64,000 bases of DNA from Anodontia alba (GCA_964016985.1 OZ024828.1:26666581-26730580); one strand, 5' to 3'. Positions 32,105 to 43,967 are shown, counted from the first letter of the stretch. Notes: generated from the letters alone by a model not told the origin. A program made the numbers and translations.

Positions 32105-32361
32105 TTTTTGTTCCTTTCTCATTTTTTTCACGGAAAATTTTATTACTTTTATTAAATCGATTTTTCAATATTTTGTTATTGTTGATTGTCGTATTGCGTC
32201 ATGCATTTTCGCAACTCTCGTACTTATCGGCACAACTCTCGTATTCGTGCATAACGATTCAATTATTTTACTTGTTCTCTTTATTGACGAGATCTGTAAT
32301 AACTGGACTAGTATTGGTTCCTGCAATATGTCTATGGTGAAGAAGCTGATTAGTAAAAAAA

Positions 32362-32700
32362 ATTGTCAACCTTCGGGTTATACGACAATTCTTTACTGAT
32401 GGGACACCACCGCACAAGGCCCTGCTGTCTGGGGTAGGACCCATCTGGGTGGCGTCTTTATGGGTGCTATAGGTACTCGATAAAATCTGTCCACCACTGT
32501 CCGGGCATCCATCTACATTACAGACAACGAAGATGTGGCTGAAGATTACTATGGTGGAGAGAATTTGTCAGCCTTCGGGTTATACGACAATTCTTATTGA
32601 TGGGACACCACCCCATAAGGCCCTGCTGCCAGGGGTAGGACCCATCTGGGTGGCATCTTATGGGTGCTTTAGGCACTCAGTAAGTCTGTCCACCTCTGAC
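32362..32700. repeat. Tandem pair with a 'GTCAACCTTCGGGTTATAC' hairpin
   Basis: TTGTCAACCTTCGGGTTATA (32362) and TTGTCAGCCTTCGGGTTATA (32566) each start a ~200-bp unit with GATGGGACACCACC and GGTAGGACCCATCTGGGTGG. TTGTC-AACC-TTC-GGTT-...GACAA can fold. They look like repeated ends of a degenerate retroelement; the type is not established. Confidence 0.6.
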
Positions 32701-33005
32701 CGGACATGACTGGTACTGGTACTGGTCACACAATACCAGTCAGCCAGTCACCAGTCACATGACCAGTCACCAGTCATGACCAGTCACTGATCATCCATCC
32801 GGTTGATGTCTTTATGGGTGCTATAGGCACTCAGTAAAGTTTAAGTTCACAAACCATCGGTCAACCGGTCACCGGTCAAAAAATTACTATCCAGCAATCA
32901 GTTACCAGCATCTAGTCACCAGGCACGGTCAGCGGGTACCAGTCCGGATTATTAGTGTCTGAATAACAGGCACTGGTTCCCGGACAATTAGTTTTGACTC
33001 ATAGA
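32700..33005. repeat. CCAGTCA/ACCGGTC degenerate short repeats
   Basis: Many overlapping CCAGTCACCAGTCA and GGTCACCGGTC motifs without a fixed period. This resembles 9930-10145 in the opposite sense and may come from the same gag-like region of a retroelement. Confidence 0.55.
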
Positions 33006-33239
33006 ACGCCAGAGGTGAGTCAAATTAATGGTTACAGATTATTAAATGACAATGTTTGGTTAGAATCTGGGTGGACATTTATATCAAGGAATTCTTTGCA
33101 GTCTCTATCGAATTAGAAACCGAGATGTTTGTAATTATAATCTGAAAGTATATTGCTATCGAATATCTAACAGTACTTAAAAGATTATAGATCTGTTCTT
33201 CTTTAAACTGGCTGGATAAGGATCTTTAAAAAAAGAAAT

Positions 33240-35030
33240 TGATATCAGTGATTTTTTCTAAATCTACATGGAATTTAATACCATGGAGCTTAAAATCAGT
33301 TTTATCCTATGATAATTTCCATCTGGTTTTTATAGTTGCAGAACTGAATTTTTCCTTCCCTATCCAAACAACTTGCATTTTGTCAAAGTTTACTTTTAAA
33401 CCTGAAATTATAGAGAAATCATACAACACATTTAATGTTTCCCTTAGTGAATTCTCTGATCCATCTAAAATGACAGATGTATCATCTGCGTTCTGTGATA
33501 GCTTGTATTCTTTATTATTTATGAAAATGCCTTTTATGGTTTTGGTACTTATCATTAATGCTAAAATTTCAGCACATAAAACAAATATACTTGTTGAAAC
33601 AGGATCCCCTTGTCGACATCCTCTCCCAATGTAAAAAATGGAGACAAAAATTCCTCCTTGATTAACTGCTAATTTGGCATTTTTATTAAGAACTTTAATC
33701 CAAGAAATCAAAGAGTCACCAAAGCCAAAGAGTTCCAAAACTTTATGTATAAATGACCAAGAGACAGAGTCAAATGCTTTCTCAAAATCTACAAACAAAA
33801 GCAAGCCTTTTAGATTATTTTTTTTTTCAGTATGATTCATAATATCATATATAATTCTTATATTTTCCCCTACGTATCTACCTGAAATAAAATCAGTTTG
33901 ATCTGTATGTATCAGTTTATTTAGAGTGTTTTTTATTGTATTAGCAATTGCCCCTGATCCAATTTTGTATACACAGTTTAACAAAGAAATTGGCCTATAA
34001 TTAGTTATGAACTGACGGGGTTTATTGTCTTTTGGCATACAAGTTATTATTCCTTCCTTTTGTGTTACTGATAATTCTCTTTTCACGTAACCATAATTTA
34101 GTGACCTTAAAATGAAGTGACTCAATTTACCCCAAAACACTTTAAAAATTCTGCTGTAAAACCATTGAACCTGGACTGCGGTTATTTGCCATTGCTTTTA
34201 AAGCTTTTGTGACTTCCTGGTAGGTTAAAGTTCCTTCAAGTAAACTGGACTCGTCTTGACTTATTTTTGTTTATATCTGCATTAGATAATACACGTTTAA
34301 GATCTACATCAATTAATTCTGCATCTTTACTAGTATATAAACTTTCATAAAATGTTTTGACTTCTCTTAAGATCGTTGTTTGTTCATTAATAGTGGTGCC
34401 ATTGCTTTTTTCAAGTTTTGGTATAATTTTAGAAGTGTAGTAGTGCTTTTCCAAATTACAAAAATAGTTAGTTGGTTTTTCATCATCTTCTATAATATGA
34501 GCTCTTAATCTGATTAAGTAACCTTGCATTTTAGCTTTTCGAATTGTTCTCAGTTCTTCCCTTAACATTTCTATAGTTTCTACATTTTCCTCTGTGAGGT
34601 TTTGTTTGACTAATTCTATTTCTTTTATGAGGTCATTTTCATGTTGTTCGTTTTGTTTCTTTTTATAACTAGAGTAGGATATTGACTTACCCCTTAATTC
34701 CATTAATAATGTTTCAAGAAACAGCTGATCATTGATTAAAAACTGAATTTTATCAGGTATATTTTTAATATTTTCCATATTATATACTGGCAGAGCATAT
34801 TGTGTTTTAATTTCGGTTATTCTAGGTTAATTTAATTAGGTTAATATACTCTATATCCTGAAGAAGCGAGTTGTTATGTTTCCATAATGGTTTTCCTTTC
34901 TTAAATTCTAAAAAGTCAATTTCTAAGATAACAACTGAGTGATCTGAACGGTAGCTAGCTTCAATAGAACACTTGTTGACTGAGGCTAGTATATCCTTGG
35001 ATAATAAAAAAAATATATAGTCTAGCTTGC
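33240..35030 (-). pseudogene. Tx1/L1-like LINE ORF2 relic (endonuclease end + reverse transcriptase)
   Basis: Minus strand, 5' to 3'. An apurinic-endonuclease C-terminal end (SKLDYIFFLLSKDIL... SYRSDHSVVILEI, 35030-34910) comes first. A coiled linker (34778-34236) follows, then EGTLTYQEVTKALKAMANN, GFTAEFFKVFW, YRPISLLNCVYKI, FVDFEKAFDSVSW, GCRQGDPVSTSIFVLCAEIL and SQNADDTSVIL. The last is the catalytic box, with Asn in place of the usual Tyr/Phe of [FY]ADD. The thumb piece DFKLHGIKFHVDLEKI follows an in-frame stop at about 33304-33306. Frameshifts lie near 34250 and 34150. The 5' part of the endonuclease and any ORF1 are missing: it is 5'-truncated at the CTTTAGGGGTG junction (about 35030), as usual for LINE insertions. 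It is dead as it stands. Confidence 0.85.
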
Positions 35031-35714
35031 TTTAGGGGTGATTTCCGCGGGTTCAGGACAACTCGGCCCCAAGACAAGTCGGCCCAGGACAACTCGGTCC
35101 ATAATTAAGTCGGTCGAAGACAACTCGGCCCAAGTCGTCCCAGTTTCAGAAGACAACTTGGCCCAAACTGAATAAGACCACTCGGCCCATAAAAATCAGA
35201 CCACACACCTCTTAATGTACTAAAATAATTGGATGGTGGCACTTTTATTTCTCTGTATCTTATGGGTTCAGACAGCGAAACAAATTTAATCACAAGCTAA
35301 GGAAGATAAATATACTTATAACCGCATCCTACCCATCACACACATATGCAATGTGCACGTAACTCAACAGTCTCAAATCAAATGAGCCACACCAGTAGCC
35401 ATTTCCTTAGTACTATTGACTTCTATTTACACAGATCATGTCGGCAGTACAAGAAATTATTTAAACAAAAGTTGGCAATTTGTTATTGTTCAAACTAACT
35501 TATCACTACCCTTTGTCGGATAAAGGATGACAATCAACACTTTTGTTGCGAATTAACTCTTAATAAATTTCAGTGCTGGTCGTTAGTTTATCAGTTAGCT
35601 TAACATATAATCAAACATTGAAATAGTTTAAGTTTGAATTAAATGACTAAAGGAGATTAACTGCTGATTATTGATCAAAGGTGATTAGCTGCTTTTTACT
35701 ACCATTCATGGAAG

Positions 35715-35740
35715 TCTCTCTCTAATAATTTTTCTTTTTT

Positions 35741-35777
<37 letters not shown>

Positions 35778-35865
35778 CGATTTTTCACGTTTTTTCACGA
35801 CTGAATTCAAAGAATAGACAGACAGACAGACAGAGATAGAGATATAGATAGATAGATAGATAGAT
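35715..35865. repeat. Poly-T and (GACA)/(GATA) microsatellites
   Basis: A T-run at 35728-35776, then GACAGACAGACAGAC and GATAGATAGATAGAT at 35815-35865. Confidence 0.95.
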
Positions 35866-35968
35866 GGCCTAATGGGTGAGTTGGATGGATCTCACCCACT
35901 TTTGTTTTCAACGTTGAATAAATTGTTTCGGTCACTTACATTATGCTGCTATAGCCATCAGGTGTCAT

Positions 35969-37940
35969 TATGCCCCCAACTTCGAAGAAGTTGGAGGGGC
36001 ATATTGCTTCTGGGACGTTTGAGCGTCCGTGCATCCGTCCGTCCGTGCGTCCGTCCGTTACGCTTTTTGATGCATAACATAACTTCTGAACCATGCATGC
36101 TAGGGTTTTGAAATTTCATATATGGATTCTTCATGAAAAAATAGCTGACCCGTATTATTTTTCCCAATCAGGATTATGCCCCTTTCCTGAGTTATGGCCC
36201 TTTGAAAAAATATGAATGAAATCTTGTCAACAAAATATCTCTAAAGGTATTGGAGCTAGAGCCTTGAAACCTGGTGAATAGATTCGTATTGATGAGTAGA
36301 TGACCTGATTAACTTTTGAATAAATTCTGAAAATTACTTAATGAGTTATGGCCCTTTATAACTTTGGGCATTTTATACAATTGCACACTTTTTGATGCAT
36401 AGCATAAGTTTTGAACTGTGCATGCTAGGGTTGTGAAATTTCATATATGGATTTCTAATGAAAACATAGCTGACATGTATTTTTTTTCTTATCAGGATTA
36501 TGCCTTTTTCCTGAGTTATGGCCCTTTGAAAAAATATGGATGAATTCTTGTCAGCAAAATATCCCAAAAGCTATTGAAGCTAGAGCCTTGAAACCTGGTG
36601 AATAGATTGGTATTGATGAGTAGATGACCTGGTTATTTTTTAATAAATTCTGAAAATTTCTTCATGAGTTATGGCCCTTTATAACTTTGGGCATTTTTAC
36701 GTTGCACACTTTTTGATGCATAGCATAATTTTTGAACTGTGCATGCTAGGGTTGTGAAATTTCATATATGGATTCCTCATGAAAAAATAGCTAACATGTA
36801 TTTTTTTCTGATCAGGATTACGCCCCTTCCCTGAGTTATCGCCCTTTGAAAAAATATGGATGGAATTTTTTCAGTAAGCTATCTCAAAAATTATTGAAGC
36901 TAGAGCCTTGAAATTTGAGGAATAGGTTGGTAGCGATGAGTAGATGGCCTGATTAACTTTTGAATAAATTCTGAAAAGTACTTCTTGAGTTATGGCCCCT
37001 TGTAATTTTGGGCATTTTTACATTGTACGCTTTTTGATGCATAGCATAAGTTTGAACTGTGCATGCTAGGGTTTTGAAATTTCATATTTAGATTTCTCAT
37101 GAAAAAATAGCTAGACACATATTTTTTGTCTTATTAGGATCATGCCCCTTACCTGAGTTATGGCCCTTTGAAAAAAATATGGATGAAGTCTTGTCAGCAA
37201 AATATCTCAAAAACTATTGAGACTAGAGCCTTGAAATGTAAGGAATAAATTGGTAGCGATGAGTAGATGACCTGATTAACTTTTGAATAAATTCTGAGAA
37301 GTACTTCTTGAGTTATGGCCCTTTGTCATTTTGGGCATTTTTACATTGCACACTTTTTGATGCTTAGCACAGGTTTTGAACTGTGCATGCTAGGGTTGAG
37401 AAATTTCATGTGTGGATTCCTCATGAAAAAATAGCTGACACATATTTTTTCCCTGTCAGGATTATGCCCCTTTCCTGAGTTATGGCCCTTTGAAGAAATA
37501 TGGATGGAATCTTGTCAGCAAAAAATCTCAAAAACTATTGAAGCTAGAGCCTTGAAATTTAAGGATTAAATTGGTAGCGATGAGTAGATGACTTGATTAA
37601 CTTTTGAATAAATTCTGAAAAGTACTTCTTGAGTTATGGCCATTTGTCATTTTGGGCATTTTTACATTGCACACTTTTTGATGCATAGCATAAGTTTTGA
37701 ACTGTGCATGCTAGTTTGAAATTTCATATATGGATTCCTCATGAAAAAGTAGGTGACCCATATTTTTTTTCCTATCGAAATTATCTCCCATTTTAGAGTT
37801 ATTTCCCTTCTAATAAAATAACATTGAAATCTCGTATATTTGTACTGTTGTTACCGTCATGGGCAAGCAGTGTTGGAGTCAAGCAGTGTTAGAGTCAGGC
37901 AGTTGGGGGCATAGTGTTTTACAAACACCAACTCTAGTTT
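35969..37940 (+). mobile_element. Helentron-like element, family P, complete
   Basis: It begins TATGCCCCCAACTTCGAAG (hairpin with AAGTTGGAGGGGCATA), then a CGTCCGTGCG short repeat (36025-36060), then about five ~320-bp tandem units (GCACACTTTTTGATGCATAG, GAGTTATGGCCCTTTG, CAAAATATCTC, TGAGTAGATGACCTGATTAA). At the 3' end the start sequence returns inverted (AGTTGGGGGCATA, 37901-37913), then the hairpin GTGTTTTACAAACAC (37914-37928) and CTAGTTT (37934-37940). This is the cleanest example in the window of the two-hairpin layout. There is no coding region. Confidence 0.85.
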
Positions 37941-38101
37941 AAGTTAGAATATGTACTTTAGCGATCTGATCTAAGACATCTGCATATGCTTTTTATTCAT
38001 CAGGTACAGAGCAATAAAAGTACCACCATTCATTTTTTTAATACATTAAGAGGTGCCTGGTCTGATTTTTATGGGCCGTGAGGTCTTCTAAAGTTGGGGC
38101 G

Positions 38102-38376
38102 CATTACGAAAACACGCCTATTCAAATATACTGAAAATTTTACCGACAAAAAACGAAAGTTTTCAGATAAAAATTCTGATATTTTTCATATTTCTGCTCA
38201 AAACATAGATTGTGGGTACTCGTTAGAACCGCCTCGACAAGGCGGTTCTAACGAGTACCCACAATATATGCTTTTGAGCAGAAATAAGAAAAATAATGTA
38301 TACACCTGTAAACCTCAGTTTTTCTAAATAAAAGTGGGGTTTAAGAGGGTCAAAATTATACAGGCATGTTTTCGGG
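38102..38376. mobile_element. Palindromic MITE H, copy 3
   Basis: Ends CATTACGAAAACACGCC / GGCATGTTTTCGGGG; core AACATAGATTGTGGGTACTC and its mirror around CCGCCTCGACAAGGCGG. It lies in the right arm of the foldback element. Confidence 0.85.
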
Positions 38377-38544
38377 GTGGATTTGCGTCGAGTTGTCTTC
38401 TGAAATTGGGACGACTTGGGCCGAGTTGTCTTTGGTCGACTTTTGTAAGGGCCGAGTTGTCCTGGGCCGACTTGTCTTTGGGCCGAGTTGTCCTGGGCCG
38501 ACTTGTCTTTGGACCCAGTTGTCCGTAATTCATTTCCGCCTCCA

Positions 38545-39425
38545 TGTGTATCTTCTAATTAATGGATTTATTATATACAAAGTAATGAAATATAGAGAAT
38601 TATTAAATATTTATTATATACAAAGTAATGAAATATAGAGAATTATTAATGAAATAAAATGCATATTTCGAAAAAGTTATATTTTCACTAGTGAAAATAT
38701 AAAACTTATATTTTCACTCCTCTGAGCAGTGAAAAATATAAGATCTGGAACCACTTTTTTTCTTATTTACATTAATGTTCATTATGCACGAGTGAAAATT
38801 TGAATGTTTTCATTACACGAGATGAAAATTTTTATGGTATTCGCTGAAAAAGAGTAAATTTTCTTTTTATTTTATTGTTTACACGCCAATGCGCGTTTTC
38901 GACGTCATTACTAACGTCACCAAACAAAACATGAACGTCATGGTGTCGACGCTCAGTGCTTAACATGTAAAACGCTGGAGAAAACAAAAAACAAAAAGTT
39001 TCGGCAAATCAAAATAATTTTGATACCAACATGTTCCTTACATTCTAACTAATGTTATGCGGTTCTTATATGTCACCGCCAAGGGACAAAACTGCGTGTC
39101 AGACTTCCCCTTGCAAATGCAAGATTTGCATCTCTTCTATCGGAAGTGATGTATATAATAAAAAGAAAATTAAAATGTTTGTCGTGAATATGACTTTTAT
39201 TTCATAGTGAAAAAAATGTATATTTCATTCGTGCCTTCGGCACTCATGAAATATACATTTTTTCACTTCACTCGATGAAATAAAAGTCATATTCACTCCA
39301 AACATTTGAATATCCTCTATGTATTTCTCTGAATGGATCTACCAGATTATATGAAGATTTATTTTTCTAGGATTTTTGCTTGTGTTTTTTTATTATTCAC
39401 ACTCTGATAATTATGATAGTCTAGT
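38545..39425. repeat. Palindromes and a short tandem duplication
   Basis: A 42-bp direct duplication (ACAAAGTAATGAAATATAGA...) lies at 38576-38646. A small palindrome, TATTTTCACTAGTGAAAATA, lies at 38682-38701. A long hairpin runs from 39185 to 39297 around GTGCCTTCGGCAC, with arms including GAATATGACTTTTATTTCAT and its mirror. No gene is seen. Confidence 0.7.
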
Positions 39426-40556
39426 TATACCCGCGATATACGAAGTATGAGGGGGTATATAGTTTTCGCTTTTCCGTTCGTTCGTGCGCACGTTCGTTCG
39501 TTAGTCTTTTCGTCACAGGATCAAAGTTTTTGCGTTAAATTTATATTTTGAAGATCCTTTGATGGATTTCATTCATATTTGGCATGATGGTAGATATAGG
39601 TCTAAAGTTTTTATCAGCACCATCCCCTGCCCGGGGGTGACCTTGGGGTCAAGGTCACGGGCTTAGAATTTTCATAAAAAAGTCAAAGTTTTTTTGTGTT
39701 TAAGTTTATATAGCTATATCATCAAGACCTTTGAGGAATTTCATTTATATTTGACATGTTGCTAGATATCGGCCTAGAGTCTTACTCCGCATGATCCCCA
39801 CCTAGGGTGTGACCGAGGTCAAGGTCACGAACTTAGAATTTTCATATAAAAGTTAAAATGTTTGCGTTTAAGTTTATATAGCCATGTCATCAAGACCTTT
39901 TGTTAAGTTTTATTATCCCCTAATTGAAAGGTCGAGCGGATATAGCTATCAGCAAGGAATCTGTTCGTCTGTCCGTTCATCCGTTGAAGCATTATTCGTT
40001 CATACTTTATTTTTGCCTTAGGGTCAAAGTTTTTACGTTAAAGTTTATAAGACCTCATATTTTGAAGACCCTTTGATGGATTTCATTCATATTTGGTATG
40101 ATGGTAGATAAAGGTTTAAAGTTTTTATCAGCATCATCCCCACCCCGGGGATGACCTTGGGGTCAAGGTCACGGACTTAGAATTTTCATAAAAAAGTCAA
40201 AGTTTTTTGTGTTTATGTTTATATAGCTATACCATCAAGACCCTTGAGGAATTTAATTTATATTTTACAGGTTGGTAGATATTGGCCTAGAGTCTTACTC
40301 AGCATGATCCCCACCCAGGGTGAGACCGAGGTCAAGGTCACGAACTTAGAATTTTCATATAAAAGTAAAAAATTTTGCATTTAAGTTTATATAGCCATAT
40401 CATCGAGACATTTTGTTAAATTTCATTATCCCCTAACTGAAAGGTTGAACGGATATAGTTATCAGCAAGGAGTCTGTACGTCAGTCCGTCCATCCATTGA
40501 AGCATTATTCATTCATACTTTATTTTTGTTTTAGGGTCAAAGTTTTTACGTTAAAG
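39426..40556 (+). mobile_element. Helentron-like element, family C, probable
   Basis: It starts TATACCCGCGATATACGAAG with a near-mirror GTATGAGGGGGTATA, followed by a TTCGTTCGTGCGCACGTTCG short repeat and two ~510-bp tandem units (CAAAGTTTTTACGTTAAAGT, TTTGATGGATTTCATTCATA, GGGGTCAAGGTCACG). The 5' layout equals that of families A, P and D. I could not find the 3' hairpin, so the right border is approximate. Confidence 0.55.
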
Positions 40557-41854
40557 TGTATTATTTTGACTCGGCCTGTGTACTTATAAATTCTACTATG
40601 GTTAGTAGAAGTTTGTATAATAAACTCCCCAATTCTCGTCTCATGGAGGAAGTTTTAAGCATTAGCGGAGTCGGAATTTTACTATATTGTAATGATATCA
40701 TAGAAGAAGGTTGAATCGGTATTGGCTTCCCTTTCCGTCGTAGTCAGATTACTGATATACCTTCTGATTTTATTAATAATACTTAAATCTGGTAATAGAA
40801 TTGATCCTAGTCATTTTTTTCTAAGTTAGTTAGATCTTTAATCGATATTGTAAGATCTTTTGTTAGGAGGCTGTCATAAAGTACGCTATGTTATCAGACT
40901 TTCCTCTTATTAGAAATTTTTACAACTGCCAAACTCTACGCTATGGTATTAGCAGTTTTTACCTTTTATTAACTTTTACCAAGGATATAAAATGTTTCCT
41001 AAATCTCCTCTGGTAGAAGTTTAGTGTTAAGATTTATTCAGGTTGTCCATCTTCATGCGAAGAAGTAGACAATCTGTTTCTAGTATCGATTGCCATGACT
41101 AAGATAAGTTATCACATTCTGACTGGCAACAGATAAAATATATAAAATTATCAATCATACGTTCGCTATCATTGATGAATAAACTGGGTATTCGGCAAGA
41201 ATTAGATTAGTCCATTAGTCCAAGTACCCAGATTATTATTATTATTCCTATGTAGCTTGAAATACAAAGGGAATAATTTTAAAGTCTTACGATTGTTTTA
41301 GAATTATGAACTGGTTATTGGCAACAGTTAAATCGGTCCAATTAACCAGATTCTAATTATTTCATATTAATAAATAGTTTAGACTATTTACTAACTAGAT
41401 AATCATTACATTTCTAGGATTTATAATTAAATCTCCGGACATGTACAGTTTATCTGTAGGAAACTCATCCGAGACATTTCCTTATTAAATATTTACCTCT
41501 CAAAGATAGACAGCTATCTTTCTGGGCATCTTTCTGTCTCAGTGTCTCATTAATTCTTTTTGGGGACCATCTGTTGTTACTCGAAAAAGAAGGGGGTGGA
41601 GGGGATTCAGGCCTCTGAGACTTGAGAAACTGGTAGCCTCCAGAGTCTACCATTAACATATAAGGTATTCTCCTTAAAGATATGTTATTAGTGAATCTAG
41701 ATCAGTCTAACTCTTACATATAGAAATATCTGATTACTTAGAGTTTCTTGAGTCATACTCTAGACGTGTAGGGATTTATATATTTTTGGTGTTAGAATAG
41801 GGAGCTCCTTCCCACCTTTTTGGCAAATTTTAGCACATTATCTATAGTTTAATG
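40557..41854. other. AT-rich sequence, no gene recognised
   Basis: About 1.3 kb with no coding pattern or repeat that I could assign. The minus-strand open frame at 41465-41659 has no recognisable domain. The end (about 41825-41854) belongs to the right inverted repeat of the 12.7-kb insertion. Confidence 0.45.
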
Positions 41855-42139
41855 TTTGTTTGTGTTGAGGTTTTACGGCCCAGTCAACCCAATGGGGTCA
41901 TGTCGAGCGCGGTCAGTTTACCTAACCACACGTTTACTGGGCAGGCTTTGTCCTCTAAGCGGTTAACCAGTATTGTGCACATTCTTTCGCCTGAAACTGA
42001 CAACTACCCTTCTTGAATCAGCGGAAGGGAGAGAATGACCGTAGAAAATATTTCATGATCAATCTCCACGAAAGAATGTTGCCGACCTCGGCGGGGGTCG
42101 AACTCGCGACCTCCTGGTCTCCAGTCGGACGCGCATCAT
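41855..42139 (-). mobile_element. tRNA-derived SINE, slightly 5'-truncated
   Basis: Same family as 17649-17956, with box B (GGGTTCGACCCC-like on the minus strand) but cut within box A. Near-identical flanks ATAGTTTAATG (41844-41854) and ATAGGTTAATG (42140-42150) are its target duplication. It splits the right inverted repeat of the 12.7-kb insertion. Confidence 0.85.
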
Positions 42140-42164
42140 ATAGGTTAATGTATTGTACAGTTAA

Positions 42165-42386
42165 AATGAAGTTTTTAAAAGTAAAACATATTTTTACTAG
42201 TGATACTTAACGTATAGATAAGATAATTCCCCCCTGCTTATCCCCGCTTAGCTTAGTCTCTTATGGTTTGATCCTTAAAGAAACCGACTCGTGAATAAAA
42301 GAGCGGGAAGAGTGACGTCACACAGGTAACTGCCTAAGGGACCTTCTGGATTAAGACTCTTTAAGATGACTGGACTGTCGTTTTTT

Positions 42387-42417
<31 letters not shown>

Positions 42418-42539
42418 TGTGTTTTTTGTTGTTGTTTTTTTTTTCTCTGGAAGGTGTGAAATACAGAACAGAATAGCACATTGTCTATAGGTTAAGTATT
42501 GCTAGTTAAAATATGTTGTACTTTTAAAAACTTCATTTT
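42165..42539. mobile_element. MITE with AAAATGAAGTTTTTAAAAGT ends
   Basis: Left arm AAAATGAAGTTTTTAAAAGT then AACATATTTT.ACTAG..ATACTTAAC; the right arm (42539 back to about 42478) is its inverse with few changes, about 60 bp each. The interior (GACGTCACACAGGTAACTGC, GACCTTCTGGATTAAGACTC) is the reverse complement of 29500-29600 at the far end of the 12.7-kb block, which links the two. Poly-T runs at 42380-42440 explain the Lys-rich frame. Confidence 0.75.
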
Positions 42540-42746
42540 CAGAAGGGAGCAAAAACATTCTTCAAAGAGTTGTTTCCCATAAAATGTGTATCTCGGTCCA
42601 GTACTGATTTAAGTAGAATGCTGGCGGGTAGATGTTGTCCGAATGAATTGTGTGTATTAAAGCCAAAAGAAACCGTTCACAGCCTCTCTTAAATCGGTCT
42701 TAAGGCGCCGATCTCAACTGCAACTGACGACGTTATGGATTTTTTT
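42540..42746 (+). repeat. Duplication unit 1, segment b
   Basis: CAGAAGGGAGCAAAAACATT through GGCGCCGATCTCAACTGCAA matches 48230-48420 of unit 2. It ends in a T-run where the next Helentron-like insertion begins. Confidence 0.85.
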
Positions 42747-43967
42747 TATGCCCCCAACTTTGAAAATGTTCGCTCGTCCGTTCATCACGCTTTTTGATGC
42801 CTGTCATATCTTAAAAACATACATATTAGGGTTTTAAAATTTCATATATAGGTTCCTTGTGAAAAAATAACTGACCCATATTTTTTTTTATCTTTTTCGG
42901 CAAATTTGCACGTTCAGAGCTATGCCCCTTTGAAAAAAATCAGAATTAAATCTTGTAGCAAGTTTCTCATAAAGTAGTTAAGCTAGGGTCTTGAAATTTT
43001 GCATAATGATTGGAAATGGTGTGTTAATTACCTGAGTAGATCTTGAAGGAATTTTGTGAAAAATTAACGTAGTTATAGCCATTTGCGTGCTGGGCATTTT
43101 GACCTTGTCAGCAAGATATCTCAAAAAGTATTTGAGCTATGGTCTTCAAGTATTGTATAGTGATTGGAAATGATGTGTTAATTACATGATTAGATTTTGA
43201 GGAAATTTTGTGAAACATTGACGTAGTTACGACCCTTTGCGGTTCTGGGCATTTTGACCTTGTCAGGAAGATATCTCAACAAGTATTTAGGCTAGGGTTT
43301 AGAAATTTCATATGCTGGTTGGAAATGATGTGTAGATACCTGATTGTATTTATAGGGAATTCCGTGAAAAAATGATGTAGTTATGGCCGATTGCGGTTCT
43401 GGGCGTTTTGACCTTGTCAGCAAGATATCTCAAAAATGGTTGAAGCTAGGGTTTTGAACTTTTGTATAATAATTGGGAATGATGTGTAGGTTAACTGCTT
43501 ATATTTGTAGGGAATTTTGTGACAAATTGACATTGTTATGGCCCTTTGCGTTTCTGGGCATTTTGACATTGTCAGCTAGAGTCTTGAATTTTTTATGCTG
43601 ATTGGAGGCGATGTGTAGTTATTCTCTTTAGATTTTGAAAGACATTTGTGAAAAGTTGACAGAGTTACAGCCCTTTGCAGTACTTAACATTTTGACCTTG
43701 TCAGCAATATACCTAAAAAGTATTCAAGCTAGGATCTTGAAATTTGGTTTAATGACTGAAAAAAAAAATATGTAGATTAACAGATTAGATTTTTAGGGAA
43801 TTCCGAGTAAAAATTGACAGAGTTACAACCTTTTGCAGTTTTGGGCATTTCTCAAACACTATACAATTCTTAGATGAAAAAAGCTAATAATGAGTTTTCT
43901 TTGTCAAAACTGCAACATCTTTGTAAATCATTTGAAAGAACTCATTAATCTTAGATGTGATATTCAT
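42747..43967 (+). mobile_element. Helentron-like element, family P, 5' part
   Basis: It starts TATGCCCCCAACT (42747-42759) after a T-run and continues with CGTTCATCACGCTTTTTGAT and ~290-bp units (CAAGATATCTCAAAAAGTAT, GGGCATTTTGACCTTGTCAG). The units differ from those of the next copy. No 3' hairpin occurs before the second start at 43968. Confidence 0.7.

Larger units (their letters stand above)
35037..38543. mobile_element. Foldback element with subterminal 'GACAACTCGGCCC' repeats
   Basis: 35050-35190 holds copies of GACAACTCGGCCCAAGACAA in a 31-bp rhythm; 38390-38525 holds the reverse complement (GGGCCGAGTTGTCCTGGGCC). Further in, CACACACCTCTTAATGTACT (35205) is mirrored by TACATTAAGAGGTGCCTGG (38042), and GATGGTGGCACTTTTAT by AAAAGTACCACCATTC. 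So the arms are ~250 and ~500 bp with ~2.7 kb between. A family-P Helentron-like element and MITE H copy 3 are inserted in it. No transposase is seen. Confidence 0.75.
29435..42163. mobile_element. 12.7-kb composite insertion bounded by inverted repeats
   Basis: The left end AACTGCACAATACATTAACC TATAGATAATGTGCT (two parts) is mirrored at the right end (42163 back to 41830) once a SINE that interrupts the right repeat is removed. The block sits at one point of duplication unit 1: TCATTTT precedes it at 29428-29434 and also ends the adjoining MITE at 42533-42539, while unit 2 has the uninterrupted site CTCATTTTCAGAAGG. Inside are a Helentron-like element, a LINE, a foldback element and family-C repeats. 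No transposase for the ends is visible, so it may be a nest of elements and not one transposon. Confidence 0.6.

Noticed and set aside
33239..33634. 131-codon plus-strand frame
   Set aside because: It is antisense to the LINE reverse transcriptase frame, which has the motifs.
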